A stretch of 64,000 nucleotides of DNA. It comes from Escallonia rubra (taxonomy: Eukaryota; Streptophyta; Magnoliopsida; Escalloniales; Escalloniaceae). Location: the NCBI GenBank assembly GCA_033065855.1, contig JAVXUO010003221.1:19957-83956 (forward strand). The letters run 5' to 3'. Shown piece after piece: positions 34,744-45,986 of the stretch (the stretch's first letter is position 1; every line of letters starts with the position of its first letter). The translations under genes and the position numbers were made by a program. The notes below the pieces were generated by a model. That model worked only from the letters and a program-made list of their open reading frames with translations, made no database searches and was not told the origin of the DNA.

Positions 34744-34814
34744 AAACCTTAATTTATGGGCCTCTTTTTTACCGTGGCTATTGGTCGATCCCCAGTTATG
34801 GCTATCACTCCTGG

Positions 34815-36702
34815 CAGGGGCGGAACCAGGAATTTTTTTTAGGGGGTGCAAAAATTATATCGAATTCACCAAAAACATTTATTTAAATAATATTAAAAAC
34901 AAAGTGCACTTAAAAAGCATACAAAAAGTATTATTAAGTTTCACGAGAGCCATTAACACACACGCATTCTGAAAAAAAAATCTTTCCATTCTGAAAAAAA
35001 AAAAAACACGCATATTGGAATAAAATCTCAATATCTCAAGTTCTGAACACAACTTCACATAGTCATATAACTGTACATATTAATATATTATTATATTAAT
35101 ATATTATTATATTAACATATTACACTAAAATTAGCATATTAAACTATAACATATTACCATATTAAACTAAAATTTACTTATTAAACTAAAATTAAAGTAT
35201 TACCTCAGAGACAGAGAGTCACAACAGTTGATGAGGAGTAATGATAAGTAGTTGGAGTCACCAATGCAGGTGTTGGTCTAAACCTCCATGTGCCTGCATT
35301 AATTTGATAAAAAGAGAGAAAAAAAAATGAGGAAACAATGAGAAATTAAAATATGTCAATTGCCTTAATATTTCACTTTTGTTGCCAATATTATTACTAT
35401 TTTTTCCCCTAAATTAGTACTTCTAAACGTGCTTAGTTAGAGTTATTTTTTCATGTGAACTCCACTTTTGTCATCAATCGCATTAATGATTATACAGTGA
35501 TAATATTGAAGCCGAGGTGGCTAAAAATGAAGCTCAAATCATTCCACCTTTACTCACAATATTTAATTTGTGTTTCTCATACCATTAGGAATTTCTTTCT
35601 TGTATAGGGTTTTAATAAGGTTTGATGCCTAATCAGTCAAATTTATTGATGTGGTAAAGTGCTAAAAGGTTGTGAATTTATAATGTCTTGCTTACTGAAG
35701 GGGTAACGGTTGAGGGTTGTCTTACAGTTTGCATCTTACTTGGTTAATCTTAATTTTAGTTTTGATAGTTGTTTTTTCAATTTGCGCCATTAATATTATT
35801 GGAACAGTAATAATCAATTAGCAATATTCCTTGTTGGCAAAAGTAATTAATTTTAGTCGGCAACAGACAGATAGCTACAAATTAATAATAAATTTATTTA
35901 ATTAAGATGGTGTGATAAAATTAATCAATTAATAATAATTTACAATAAAATTAATCAAGGCAACATATAACAGTAATAAAGTTAACATTAAGTCATTAAC
36001 CATAAATTAACATTACCAAAGCAGTGGCACACTAGCACTCCGTCGTCAAGCACTCAAGCAGACAACAGACAATGACAGACAAGCACTCTGCACTCAAGCA
36101 GTCAAGCGGCCAACAGCCCAGCGCGGCAGCGCCCAGCAGCAAATCAGCAATCGTCCGTCACCGCCCACCGGTCACTCCGTCGTAGGCGTCAACATGTGGC
36201 ACTGCAGCAGCTCGTGGTCGCCGGCAGGGAAGGGTGAGGCACTCCATCAAGCAGATCTGGTCGCTTGGTCGGACGGCGTCAAACATATCTGGTCACCGGC
36301 GTTTCTTCAAGATCTGCTTGCCGATCGAAGTTTCTTCAAGGTCTGGTCGCCGGTCGAAGATCAACAAGGTGGGTTCAGTCGGTCGTGTCACCGGCGATGG
36401 CTAGCTCTTGTCGCCGATCGTTTGTACAGAGGTGGGTTCAGTCGGTCGCGTCACCGGCAATGGCTAAATCTAGTCGCCGGTCATTTGTACTAACTGTCCA
36501 CCGATGAAAGAGAGAGAGAGCCGAGTGTGGTCTCGGGGAACGGGGTATCGGGGATTGGGGAACGGCGTCTCGAGGAAGTGGGGGAACGTGATCTCGGGAA
36601 CGGGGTGTGCGATTCCCGAGAAACCCAAAAAAAAAATATTTGTTTTTTCAGAATTCTGGGGGTGCTTCAGCCCCCCCTTGCCACAAGGTAGGTCTGCCCC
36701 TG
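34815..36702. mobile_element. Non-autonomous hAT element with 8-bp TSD
   Basis: A perfect direct repeat ACTCCTGG (34807-34814 and 36703-36710) flanks termini CAGGGGCGGAACC and the inverse CAGGGGCAGACC. The interior is AT-rich at the left and GC-rich at the right, without a transposase. It sits a few codons into the gag-like start after the Copia primer site. Confidence 0.93.
36185..36495. repeat. Imperfect repeats in the hAT element
   Basis: A ~70-bp unit GGTGGGTTCAGTCGGTCG.GTCACCGGC.ATGGCTA is duplicated (36369 and 36432). Earlier, looser copies contain GGTCGCCGG. Short ORFs here follow the repeat. Confidence 0.7.
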
Positions 36703-36710
36703 ACTCCTGG

Positions 36711-38069
36711 TGATATTGTTCCTCTCACATTTTGTTCTGTAACCCTTCCATAATCGTCTGAAACGTGGATCATTAATTTATTGCTACCGATCAAATTTTT
36801 TTTTTTTTTTAACTTTATATTTCTGCTACCCAAAATCTACAAAATCGTGTTCAAGTCGATTGTCTTATCAATCATCTCTTAGCGTTTCTCATGTTGCCAT
36901 CGTTCCATAAATTCACGAAATTTCCATTATTGATGTGTTGTATTTCCCTGCTTCGATTTTAATTTACTATCTCTTAGTAAATTCAGAGCAGGTTCTAATG
37001 TTTACCTTGTTTTGTCTTTTGATACATGTGAGTTTTCAAAATCATTGATTGGACAAAGAAGACTATTGCAATGGGTATATGACATGGTGGTCTTCATTAT
37101 TTCGAGTTACTTTTCCCACCTTTTCTATTCATGTCCAATCACCGGTCTCACTTTAATCATTGGCCGTTAGGTCAGTACACCTAGAGGCGAGGAGGATTCA
37201 ATTTGGTTTGGCTTAAATGTCAAACCGCTAATCGAATCGTGTAACCCTTGGATTTGATAATTTTTTACCTGAACACCGTCGCTTTGAACACTTCAATTTA
37301 ATCGGTTTAAACAGTTCAGTTTGAATCAATTTTTTGCGTATTTAAAAAAATTGTCCCTTTGCACACATGCTTTTTTGGATCTAATTATTATTGAAAATTA
37401 AAATTATATTTTTTCAAAATTGCACATAATCTTGTAAATTAAATATCTAAGTGCTCGTGTTCCATATTTGTAGTATAATCAGAACACCATTATGCCTTTT
37501 TCATTGATGTAGTAGAAAGAATGAGTAAATGCTTATAGAAGAGACATTCGTACTCAACTTTTGTATTATAACTGCTCTCATAATCTTTTTTTCTTTTAAC
37601 TTTTAATATTTTATTTTTTTGAATTTGATTAGTACCATGTATATGAAAATTATCAATGAATATCACTAGAAATGAAATACTATATCATAGGCCGATTCAG
37701 TTCGGTTTGTGATTGGTTTCAAAAAAGTGAACGGTGAACGAACCAAATGATGTTTGTTTTGAGAAAATATAAAACTAAATCATTAAGGCCTTTGGATGGT
37801 TTGGATTAGATTGATTCAGTTTGAACGGTTCAGATCGATTTAAACAGTTTGTTGCTCATCCCCCATTCTTACTTTCAAAGCTAAATGTTTTAGATATACT
37901 AGTGACCTTTTCAATTAATTGTACTTGCACAATTTTGTCTCCTTGCTAAACAAACATGTTCACCATTTCTAAGTGCATTAGATCTACAACTTTTTGTTTT
38001 GAGGTTGCCCATTTTGATTTTTGAGATCCTTATGGCACTCCCTCTTTATCTCGTGCATGATATGTTTGA
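36711..38069. other. Decayed repeat DNA, possible hAT relic
   Basis: Probably the internal region of the broken Copia element at first. About 37180-37870 has mirror-like ends: GAGGATTCAATTTGG..AACCG at the left, and at the right GAACGGTTCAGATCG..GTTTGTTGCTCATCCCCC, the style of another hAT family. No TSD was found. No gene. Confidence 0.35.
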
Positions 38070-38386
38070 CGATTTGATGCCAAGGAAAGTGGGTTCTTAC
38101 TTACGTGGAGGTGCCACAAAGGCTGCAGTCCGAGTCAGCTTCCAAGTATGTTGATGTGAGACACAGCAAGGGTGGAACAAGGGCAGAGACCAAGGGCTTC
38201 CCAGACAGAACTCGAGGGTGGCAGTGCTGCGAGGGCGATAGCGCGAGATGAATACACGATGACAGTCACAGTCCGATGCTTAGGTCCAGAGTCAGGGTAC
38301 TGTATGTTTCTCTCTCTAGAATTCTAGAGTGAGAAAGTGAAATGTGTTCTGAAAATGTCCAACCTCCTCAAATGAATTCTCAAGAC

Positions 38387-38400
38387 CTCTATTTATAGAG
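38387..38400 (-). promoter_or_regulatory. LTR TATA box (3' LTR)
   Basis: CTCTATAAATAGAG on the minus strand. CACGTGGC lies at about 38429 and GACACGTCAC at about 38446, that is, 30-60 bp upstream in the direction of transcription. Confidence 0.65.
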
Positions 38401-38799
38401 ATTGAGATGATGGTGTCATAAACCGACACGTGGCGCTCCCCGGGAGTGACACGTCACCGGGGGGTCCACGGGTGCCGGTGCTCCATGGACTGTCAGATCG
38501 CATATTCAACCGGCCTGCTCCTCACAGCGTCGCTCTGTCTGTCTGGAAAGACTGGCTCCCACCGCATCGGTGTGGCCAGAGAACCCCCTTGATCTAGCCT
38601 CCAATCCAAGCCCTTGCGGAGTCCCACAGGCCTGGCAGCGGTGGGGAAGACCCGACGCCCAACTGCCAGGTGAACTAGGCGCGATGCCCTCCGAAGACCT
38701 GCTCCCGTCTCGGAGTGACCCGGGGGTCATAGTCCCTAGGGGTGCCGACGCAAGCCCCCAGTGCCGGAGCACGTAGGCCAGTCACGCAGGCACCCTGAC

Positions 38800-39630
38800 G
38801 GAGATAGTGTCCCGGAGGAGTCGCCTATTCCGCAGGCCGAGGTAGCATCCCGGAGGAGCCGTCTACCTGGCCGGCCAAGGTAGCATCCCGGAGGAGCCGT
38901 CTACCTGGCAGAAGGGGAGTCTTCGTGCCGGAGCACTTGGAGCTCCCTGGCAGAGATAGTGTCCCGGAGGAGTCGCCTATCCCCGCGAGTGAGTCCTTGT
39001 GCCGGAGCACTCGGAGCATGTCAAGGTAGCATCCCGGAGGAGCCGTCTACCTGGCGGAAGGGGAGTTGAAGAGCTCCCTGGCAGAGATAGTGTCCCGGAG
39101 GAGTCGCCTATCCCCGCGGGTGAGTCCTTATGCCGGAGCACTCGGAGCGAGTCAAGGTAGCATCCCGGAGGAGCCGTCTACCCGACTGGCCGAGGTAGCA
39201 TCCCGGAGGAGCCGTCTACCTGGCGGAAGGGGAGTTGAAGAGCTCCCTGGCAGAGATAGTGTCCCGGAGGAGTCGCCTATCCCCGCGGGTGAGTCCTTAT
39301 GCCGGAGCACTCGGAGCATGTCAAGGTAGCATCCCGGAGGAGCCGTCTACCCGACTGGCCGAGGTAGCATCCCGGAGGAGCCGTCTACCTGGCGGAAGGG
39401 GAGTTGAAGAGCTCCCTGGCAGAGATAGTGTCCCGGAGGAGTCGCCTATCCCCGCGGGTGAGTCCTTGTGCCGGAGCACTCGGAGCATGTCAAGGTAGCA
39501 TCCCGGAGGAGCCGTCTACCCGACTGGCCGAGGTAGCATCCCGGAGGAGCCGTCTACCTGGCGGAAGGGGAGTTGAAGAGCTCCCTGGTAGAGATAGTGT
39601 CCCGGAGGAGTCGCCTATCCCCGCGGATGA
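38800..39630. repeat. ~169-bp minisatellite in 3' LTR
   Basis: Three full higher-order units start at about 39066, 39235 and 39404, preceded by partial ones. Each contains AGATAGTGTCCCGGAGGAGT, GAGTCCTTATGCCGGAGCAC and two GTAGCATCCCGGAGGAGCCG words. The 87-residue peptides predicted from it merely repeat with the array. Confidence 0.92.
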
Positions 39631-39689
39631 TGTACACTCCGGAGAGTGGGTTGAAGCATGTTCCATGACCAAGGCAAGGTGCGCATGGT

Positions 39690-39955
39690 GTGATGAATGA
39701 GTGTGGTGCCCGGGGGCATGATGATATGATTGTGGCGCATGGGCGCGATGAAGTGAGTAAGGTGCCAGGAGCACGTCTATGTCAATGGCGCGGCGCATGG
39801 GCGCGACGGAGTGCGTAAGGTGCCGGGGGCATGCTTGTGTCAATGGTGGCGCATGGGCGCGACAGAGTGTGTAAGGTGCCGGGGGCACGTTGGTGTCAAT
39901 GGTGGCGCATGGGCGCGACATAGTGCGTATAGTGCCGGGGGCACGGTAGTGTGAC
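39690..39955. repeat. ~57-bp tandem repeat in 3' LTR
   Basis: About five diverged units with GCGCATGGGCGCGACAGAGT and GTAAGGTGCCGGGGGCA. Confidence 0.85.
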
Positions 39956-40069
39956 AGAGAGCCGGGGGCACGGCTGTATCAGCGGCGCGGCGCACGGGCG
40001 CGGCGAAGTGTTGGAGTGTGACGCCCGGACGTCGGTGACGGGGGTCACGGAGACGACGTCCGGGCGACG

Positions 40070-40345
40070 GATGATGAGCGTCGTGGAGTTGTGTCTGGGC
40101 GACGAGGTCGCGGAGTTGTGTCCGGGCGACGGGGGTCGCAGAGTTGTGTCCGGGCGACGGGGTCGCGGAGTTGTGTCCGGGCGACGGGGGTCGCGGAGTT
40201 GTGTCCGGGCGACGGGGGTCGCGGAGTTGATAGACGACCGGACGTCGGGAGGTGATGCACGACGGACGTCGCGAGGTTGATGTACGAACGTCCGTAAGGT
40301 GATGCACGACGGACGTCGCGAGGTTGATGTACGAACGTCCGTAAA
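40070..40345. repeat. GC-rich ~28-bp repeat and 53-bp duplication
   Basis: Five copies of GGTCGCGGAGTTGTGTCCGG, then a duplicated GTGATGCACGACGGACGTCG..TGTACGAACGTCCGTAA unit. Confidence 0.85.
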
Positions 40346-41678
40346 CATCGCGGAGGTGCAAAGACTCGGGAAAACAAGTGCGCGCAGGAGGGAAGGCCAT
40401 AGGCCAAACATTGGGGGGAAGTGTGATGGCGCATCGACGGACAACGTGTGAAGTGCGACGGTCGAAGCGTGATGCGGCGTCGCACGATGATGAGTTTCTT
40501 GGCGACGAAGTCGCGTAGAAGAAGTAAGAAGTGCACGTGACTTGAGCGTGCACGCTTTGACCGGTTGTGAGCGTTGAAAATGTCTGTTGCTTGTGCGGAC
40601 GTGTCATGAAAAATGGGACCGTAGTGGGCTTTGAGTGTGACCAGAATAGGTTGGGAACATAAGCCCCCTGCGTGTGGTAAGTGCGGAGGGGCAACCCGAG
40701 CGAGCACCACACGCATAAACACTTAGGAAGATTTTATGTTGTTTGGCTGGAGTGTTGTTGAGGTCGTCTGCATGATGATGATGAAGAGTAGGTGGCTCGA
40801 GCCACCTCGTGCACCACCTACGAAAGCTTGGAATGCTTGGGGGTTGAGACCAAGGCACGATGACAGAGCGCAGGGGCGCAAGCATGTAAACGGCGCCCGG
40901 GCGACGGACGACGAGTGTCGCGGAAACGTCACCCGGGCGACGAGGGTCGCGGAGACGGCGCACGGGCGCTGGCGAATAGGGTCGCGTAGACGACGTCCGG
41001 GCGACGGTCGACGGACGACGAGCTTCGAACAAAGAGTAGGAGTAAGTGGTTCGAGCTACCTCGCGCACCACCTACCATGGATGTTGATGTCGGAGGGCGT
41101 TGTCACATGGGATGTGATCAAATTTGCAAAAAAATCTAAGTGTAAAAAGTATGAAATGTGTAGGGGCGCGATGTGCGCGATCGGGCGTCGCGATGCGCGG
41201 GCAGTCCACGACGGGCGCAGGGGCGCGAGCAAGGGAAGGCGGTCAATGTTGTAAAAAAAAAAATTTTTTTTAATGTTGCCGGCCTTGGATGTCGGCATGA
41301 TGTGAAGGTGAGAAGGTCGAAGGTGGCGGGGTGGACTTGGGTGTGGTGACCGAAGGGAAGAGGTTAGACGCGAGGCGCGCGTTGGTCGTCATGATGGGTT
41401 TTTTTTTTTTTTTGTGCATGCTTGGTGTGGTATGAAGCCGAAGAGTGGCCTTGGTGGTGGAGGCCGAAGGGGGCAGGGAGGATTGTCATGCGTTAGAGTT
41501 GAAGGTTGGCCGCGGATGATGGAAAGAAGGTGAAGGTTGAAGGTGGTGTTACCTTGGTTTTGAGAAGGCCAAAATGGGTACCTTGATGGTGGCCGAAGGT
41601 GAAGGGATGGGGAGGAGGATGAAGGCCGAAGGTTGAAGAGGGGGAAGGGTCGGCCTTGGGTGTGGCGGGAGGGTCGGC

Positions 41679-42506
41679 CTAGGGGAGGGCGGCCTCGACC
41701 TCGGCAGGGGCGGCCTCGGCCTTGGAAGGGGCAGCCTTGGCGCGGTCAGCCTCGGCCTTGGCAGGGGCGGCCTCGGCGTTGGCAGGGGGGCGAGGGGGGA
41801 GAAGGAGGGGTTGGTGAGGCCGAAGGGGAATGGGGGATGAAGGGGGAAGGTAGGCGGCGGCGGCCTGCCGCGGGTGGGCAAGGGGCGGGGGGAAGAGGAG
41901 AGGGAGGGAAGGGGGGCGGCCTAGGAAAGGGCGTGGGGAAGCCGAGGTTGGGTTGGCCATGGAGGAAAAGGAGAAGGGAAGGGGAAGAAGGGGGGCGGCG
42001 GTGGCGGGTGGCCGCGGGTGGGCGAGGGGAAGGAGGGGAGGGGAGGGGGGAGAGAGAGTAGTAGGGGGCGGCCTAGGGAAGGGCGTGGGGAAGAGGGAAG
42101 GGGAGGGTGAGGGGGAAGATGGAGGGGAGAAAGGAAGGGGAAAGAAGGTGGCGGCGGCGGCGGCGGGGTGCCGCGGGTGGCCGGTGGCGGGGGAAGAAGG
42201 GCGGGGGAGAGAAGGAGGTGCGGCGGGGGTGGTCGTCGCCGGCGAGGGAGATGCTCGGCAGGAGGCCGAAGGGGGCGCCGCAAGGAGAAGAGGGCGGCGG
42301 CTGCGCATGAAGAGAAAAGAAGGAGAAAGAGATGGGGAAATTAGGTTTAGGGTTTTGGGAGGGACGCGGGTCGGGTGGTTCGGGTTCGGGTCCGGGTCGG
42401 GGAGCTGGGCGCAGAGAGAGAAAGCGCGGGTCACGGGTCGGAGCGGTCTGGGCGCGCGGGTCAGCTGGTTCGCGGGTAGGGTTTCCAGATTTTTTTTGAA
42501 ATTCAA
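41679..42506 (-). other. Low-complexity Pro-rich ORF in LARD interior, function unknown
   Basis: 275 codons without a stop in the same direction as element transcription. The product would be Pro/Ser/Leu-rich with an AKAEADRAKAAPSKAEAAPA tail and no recognisable domain. High GC content and internal repeats make a long chance frame likely. The region near 42300-42360 (AAACCCTAAACCTAATTTCC on the minus strand, then a CT-rich run and ATG) resembles a captured plant 5' UTR, but that is inference. Confidence 0.2.
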
Positions 42507-43230
42507 ATAAAATAATAAAATAATAAAAATAATAATTTTAAATTAAATTTTTTTTTTTGGGCAGCCCTAAGGAAGGAGCCCCCAAGAAGATTTTCACAAT
42601 GCGCAAGATGAGAATGAGAGAAAATGGAATGGGAGAAGAATGAAGCTTTTCCATGAGAAAGAGAGAAGTTGTTTATGAAGTGGGGAAATTGTGATGGGGT
42701 GTTGGATGGTGAGGGAGGAGAGGAAAGTGTGAGAGGGAGAGTGATGAGAGCATGAATGTGGGGAGCATGTGGGGAGATGAAAAACTTGAAAATTTTTCTA
42801 AGTGTTGAAATTTTTTTTTTTGAGTTCGGGCAAGGATGCTAAGGGGAGGCCGTTGAGGGTGGTCATTGATGACCGGTTGCGAAAAAAATGAAAATTTTTC
42901 TAAGTGTTGAAAAAAGTTAATGCAGGATGATATTGCGACCGTAGCAGCGCGGCTCGAGCCACCCCGCGCACCACGTACCAAGTCATTGCAATGTGAGGCC
43001 GAAGGGATTGGGAAGGGGTGAAGCCCCCAAGGAAGTGGGTGATGGCATGAAGGGTGATATCAATAAACTTGTGCAAGATCAATGTAGCTTGAAAATTTTC
43101 TAAGTCTGGAAAATGACGGCCTCTTGGATGGCTGGGTTGAGGTTGTGACTGTTAGTCCTGGTAGCCCTTCGTTGCTAAGGCATGGTTGCTGAGTGTGGAA
43201 GATAGGCAGACTGCAATACGATGCTCACCT

Positions 43231-43250
43231 CCCCAGCGGAGTCGCCAAAA
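43231..43250 (-). promoter_or_regulatory. Primer-binding site of the LARD
   Basis: TTTTGGCGACTCCGCTGGGG on the minus strand, directly abutting the 5' LTR end at 43251. The TGGCGACTCC start is typical of Ogre/Tat-type Gypsy elements. Confidence 0.8.
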
Positions 43251-43563
43251 TGATGCCAAGGAAAGTGGGTTCTTACTTACGTGGAGGTGCCACAAAGGCT
43301 GCAGTCCGAGTCAGCTTCCAAGTATGTTGATGTGAGACACAGCAAGGGTGGAACAAGGGCAGAGACCAAGGGCTTCCCAGACAGAACTCGAGGGTGGCAG
43401 TGCTGCGAGGGCGATAGCGCGAGATGAATACACGATGACAGTCACAGTCCGATGCTTAGGTCCAGAGTCAGGGTACTGTATGTTTCTCTCTCTAGAATTC
43501 TAGAGTGAGAAAGTGAAATGTGTTCTGAAAATGTCCAACCTCCCTCTAATGAATTCTCAAGAC

Positions 43564-43577
43564 CTCTATTTATAGAG
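43564..43577 (-). promoter_or_regulatory. LTR TATA box (5' LTR, drives the element)
   Basis: CTCTATAAATAGAG on the minus strand, about 315 bp before the LTR end, with the same CACGTGGC and GACACGTCAC sites immediately upstream (43600-43635). Confidence 0.65.
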
Positions 43578-43969
43578 ATTGAGATGATGATGTCATTAAC
43601 CGACACGTGGCGCTCCCCGGGAGTGACACGTCACCGGGGGGGTCCACGAGTGCCGGTGCTCCATGGACTGTCAGATCGCATATTCAACCGGCCTGCTCCT
43701 CACAGCGTCGCTCTGTCTGTCTGGAAAGACTGGCTCCCACCGCATCGGTGTGGCCAGAGAACCCCCTTGATCTAGCCTCCAATCCAAGCCCTTGCGGAGT
43801 CCCACAGGCCTGGCAGCGGTGGGGAAGACCCGACGCCCAACTGCCAGGTGAACTAGGCGCGATGCCCTCCGAAGACCTGCTCCCGTCTCGGAGTGACCCG
43901 GGGGTCATAGTCCCTAGGGGTGCCGACGCAAGCCCCCAATGCCGGAGCACGTAGGCCAGTCACGCAGGC

Positions 43970-44850
43970 ACCCTGACGGAGATAGTGTCCCGGAGGAGTC
44001 GCCTATTCCGCAGGCCGAGGTAGCATCCCGGAGGAGCCGTCTACCTGACCGGCCAAGGTAGCATCCCGGAGGAGCCGTCTACCTGGCAGAAGGGGAGTCT
44101 TCGTGCCGGAGCACTTGGAGCTCCCTGGCAGAGATAGTGTCCCGGAGGAGTCGCCTATCCCCGCGAGTGACTCCTTGTGCCGGAGCACTCGGAGCATGTC
44201 AAGGTAGCATCCCGGAGGAGCCGTCTACCCGACCGGCCAAGGTAGCATCCCGGAGGAGCCATCTACCTGGCAGAAGGGGAGTTGAAGAGCTCCCTGGCAG
44301 AGATAGTGTCCCGGAGGAGTCGCCTATCCCTGCGGGTGAGTCCTTATGCCGGAGCACTTGGAGCGAGTCAAGGTAGCATCCCGGAGGAGCCGTCTACCCG
44401 ACTGGCCGAGGTAGCATCCCAGAGGAGCCGTCTACCTGGCGGAAGGGGAGTTGAAGAGCTCTCTGGCAGAGATAGTTTCCCGGAGGAGTCGCCTATCCCC
44501 GCGGGTGAGTCCTTATGCCGGAGCACTCGGAGCATGTCAAGGTAGCATCCCGGAGGAGCCGTCTACCCGACTGGCCGAGGTAGCATCCCAGAGGAGCCGT
44601 CTACCTGGCGGAAGGGGAGTTGAAGAGCTCCCTGGCAGAGATAGTGTCCCGGAGGAGTCGCCTATCCCCGCGGGTGAGTCCTTGTGCCGGAGCACTCGGA
44701 GCATGTCAAGGTAGCATCCCGGAGGAGCCGTCTACCCGACTGGCCGAGGTAGCATCCCGGAGGAGCCGTCTACCTGGCGGAAGGGGAGTTGAAGAGCTCC
44801 CTGGCAGAGATAGTGTCCCGGAGGAGTCGCCTATCCCCGCGGATGATGTA
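43970..44850. repeat. ~169-bp minisatellite in 5' LTR
   Basis: The same array as at 38800-39630, with full units starting at about 44282, 44451 and 44620 and an additional partial unit. Confidence 0.92.
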
Positions 44851-45294
44851 CACTCCGGAGAGTGGGTTGAAGCATGTTCCATGACCAAGGCAAGGTGCGC
44901 ATGGTGTGATGAATGAGTGTGGTGCCCGGGGGCATGATGATATGATTGTGGCGCATGGGCGTGATGAAGTGAGTAATGTGCCAGGAGCACGTCTATGTCA
45001 ATGGCGCGGCGCATGGGCGCGACGGAGTGCGTAAGGTGCCGGGGGCATGCTTGTGTCAATGGTGGCGCATGGGCGCGACAGAGTGTGTAAGGTGCCGGGG
45101 GCACGTTGGTGTCAATGGTGGCGCATGGGCGCGACATAGTGCGTATAGTGCCAGGGGCACGATAGTGTGACAGAGAGCCTGGGGGTACGGCTGTATCAGC
45201 AGCGCGGCGCATGGGTGCGGCGAAGTGTTGGAGTGTGAGGCCCGGACGTCAGTAACGGGGGTCACGGAGACGACGTCCGGGCGACGAATGATGA

Positions 45295-45650
45295 GTGTCG
45301 TGGAGTTGTGTCTGGGCGACGGGGTCGCGGAATTGTGTCCGGGCGACGGCGGTCGCAGCGTTGTGCTCGGGCGACGGGGTTGCGGAGTTGTGTCCGGGCG
45401 AGGGTGTGGTGGTGTTGTGTCCGGGCGACGGGGGTCGCGGAGTTGATAGACGACGGAAGTTGCGAAGTTGTGTCGGGGCGACGGGGGTCGCGGAGATGTG
45501 TCTGGGCGACGGGGGTCGCGGAGTTGATAGACGACCGGACGTCGGGAGGTGATGCACGACGGACGTCGCGAGGTTGATGTACGAACGTCCGTAAGGTGAT
45601 GCACGACGGACGTCGCGAGGTTGATGTACGAACGTCCGTAAACATCGCGG
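45295..45650. repeat. ~28-bp array and 53-bp duplication in 5' LTR
   Basis: Counterpart of 40070-40345 but longer and more irregular, with GTTGATAGACGACGG words interspersed. Confidence 0.85.
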
Positions 45651-45986
45651 AGGTGCAAAGACTCAGGAAAACAAGTGCGCAGGAGGGAAGGCCATAGGCC
45701 AAACATTGGGGGGAAGGCCAAGGCCAAACCTCCTTGGGCAAGTGTCATGGCGCATCGACGGACAACGTGCGAAGTGCGACGGTCGAAGCGTGATGCGGCG
45801 TCGCACGATGATGAGTTTCTTGGCGACGAAGTCGCGTAGAAGAAGTAAGAAGTGCACGTGACTTGAGCGTGCACGCTTTGACCGGTTGTGAGCGTTGAAA
45901 ATGTCTTTTGCTTGTGCGGACGTGTCCTGAAAAATGGGACCGTAGTGGGCCCTTGGGTGCGAACAGAATCGGTTGGGAACACGATT

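Larger units (their letters stand above)
38075..40659 (-). repeat. 3' LTR of the LARD
   Basis: 2585 bp. Minus-strand TATA at 38387-38400, a G-box cluster beside it, a ~169-bp minisatellite (38800-39630), a ~57-bp repeat (39690-39950) and a ~28-bp repeat (40070-40230). It lacks one minisatellite segment and a GGCCAAGGCC piece present in the other LTR. Confidence 0.93.
40660..43250 (-). other. Internal domain of the LARD (no retroviral-type genes)
   Basis: The 2.6-kb interior carries no gag or pol motif in any frame. The part at 41600-42450 is very GC-rich and made of repeated GGGGAAGG/GCGGCGGC words, with homopolymer runs at 41255-41275 and 41399-41414. The region 42750-43240 repeats GGTGGCTCGAGCCACC-like words. 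A long Pro/Ser/Ala-rich frame occupies 41679-42506 on the element's sense strand. Confidence 0.75.
38075..45981 (-). mobile_element. Complete non-coding LTR retrotransposon (LARD type) with 5-bp TSD
   Basis: Two long, nearly identical direct repeats (38075-40659 and 43251-45981) share the ends TGATGCC..GGGAACA and enclose 2.6 kb. The direct repeat CGATT flanks the whole (38070-38074 and 45982-45986). Next to the right-hand repeat, the minus strand reads TTTTGGCGACTCCGCTGGGG, a tRNA primer site of Ogre/Tat type, so the element runs right to left. A CAGGGGGCTTA purine tract borders the other LTR. No gag, protease, polymerase or integrase is encoded; it must rely on a partner element. Confidence 0.94.
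43251..45981 (-). repeat. 5' LTR of the LARD
   Basis: 2731 bp, 146 bp longer than its partner because of an extra minisatellite segment near 44137-44280, a longer ~28-bp array and a GGCCAAGGCC piece near 45715. Otherwise it is almost identical. Confidence 0.93.

Noticed and set aside
38506-45212. Series of 87-residue ORFs repeating every 169 bp and the long minus-strand Pro/Thr-rich ORFs in the LTRs
   Set aside because: Translations of GC-rich minisatellites; no domain, and the same peptides recur with each repeat unit.
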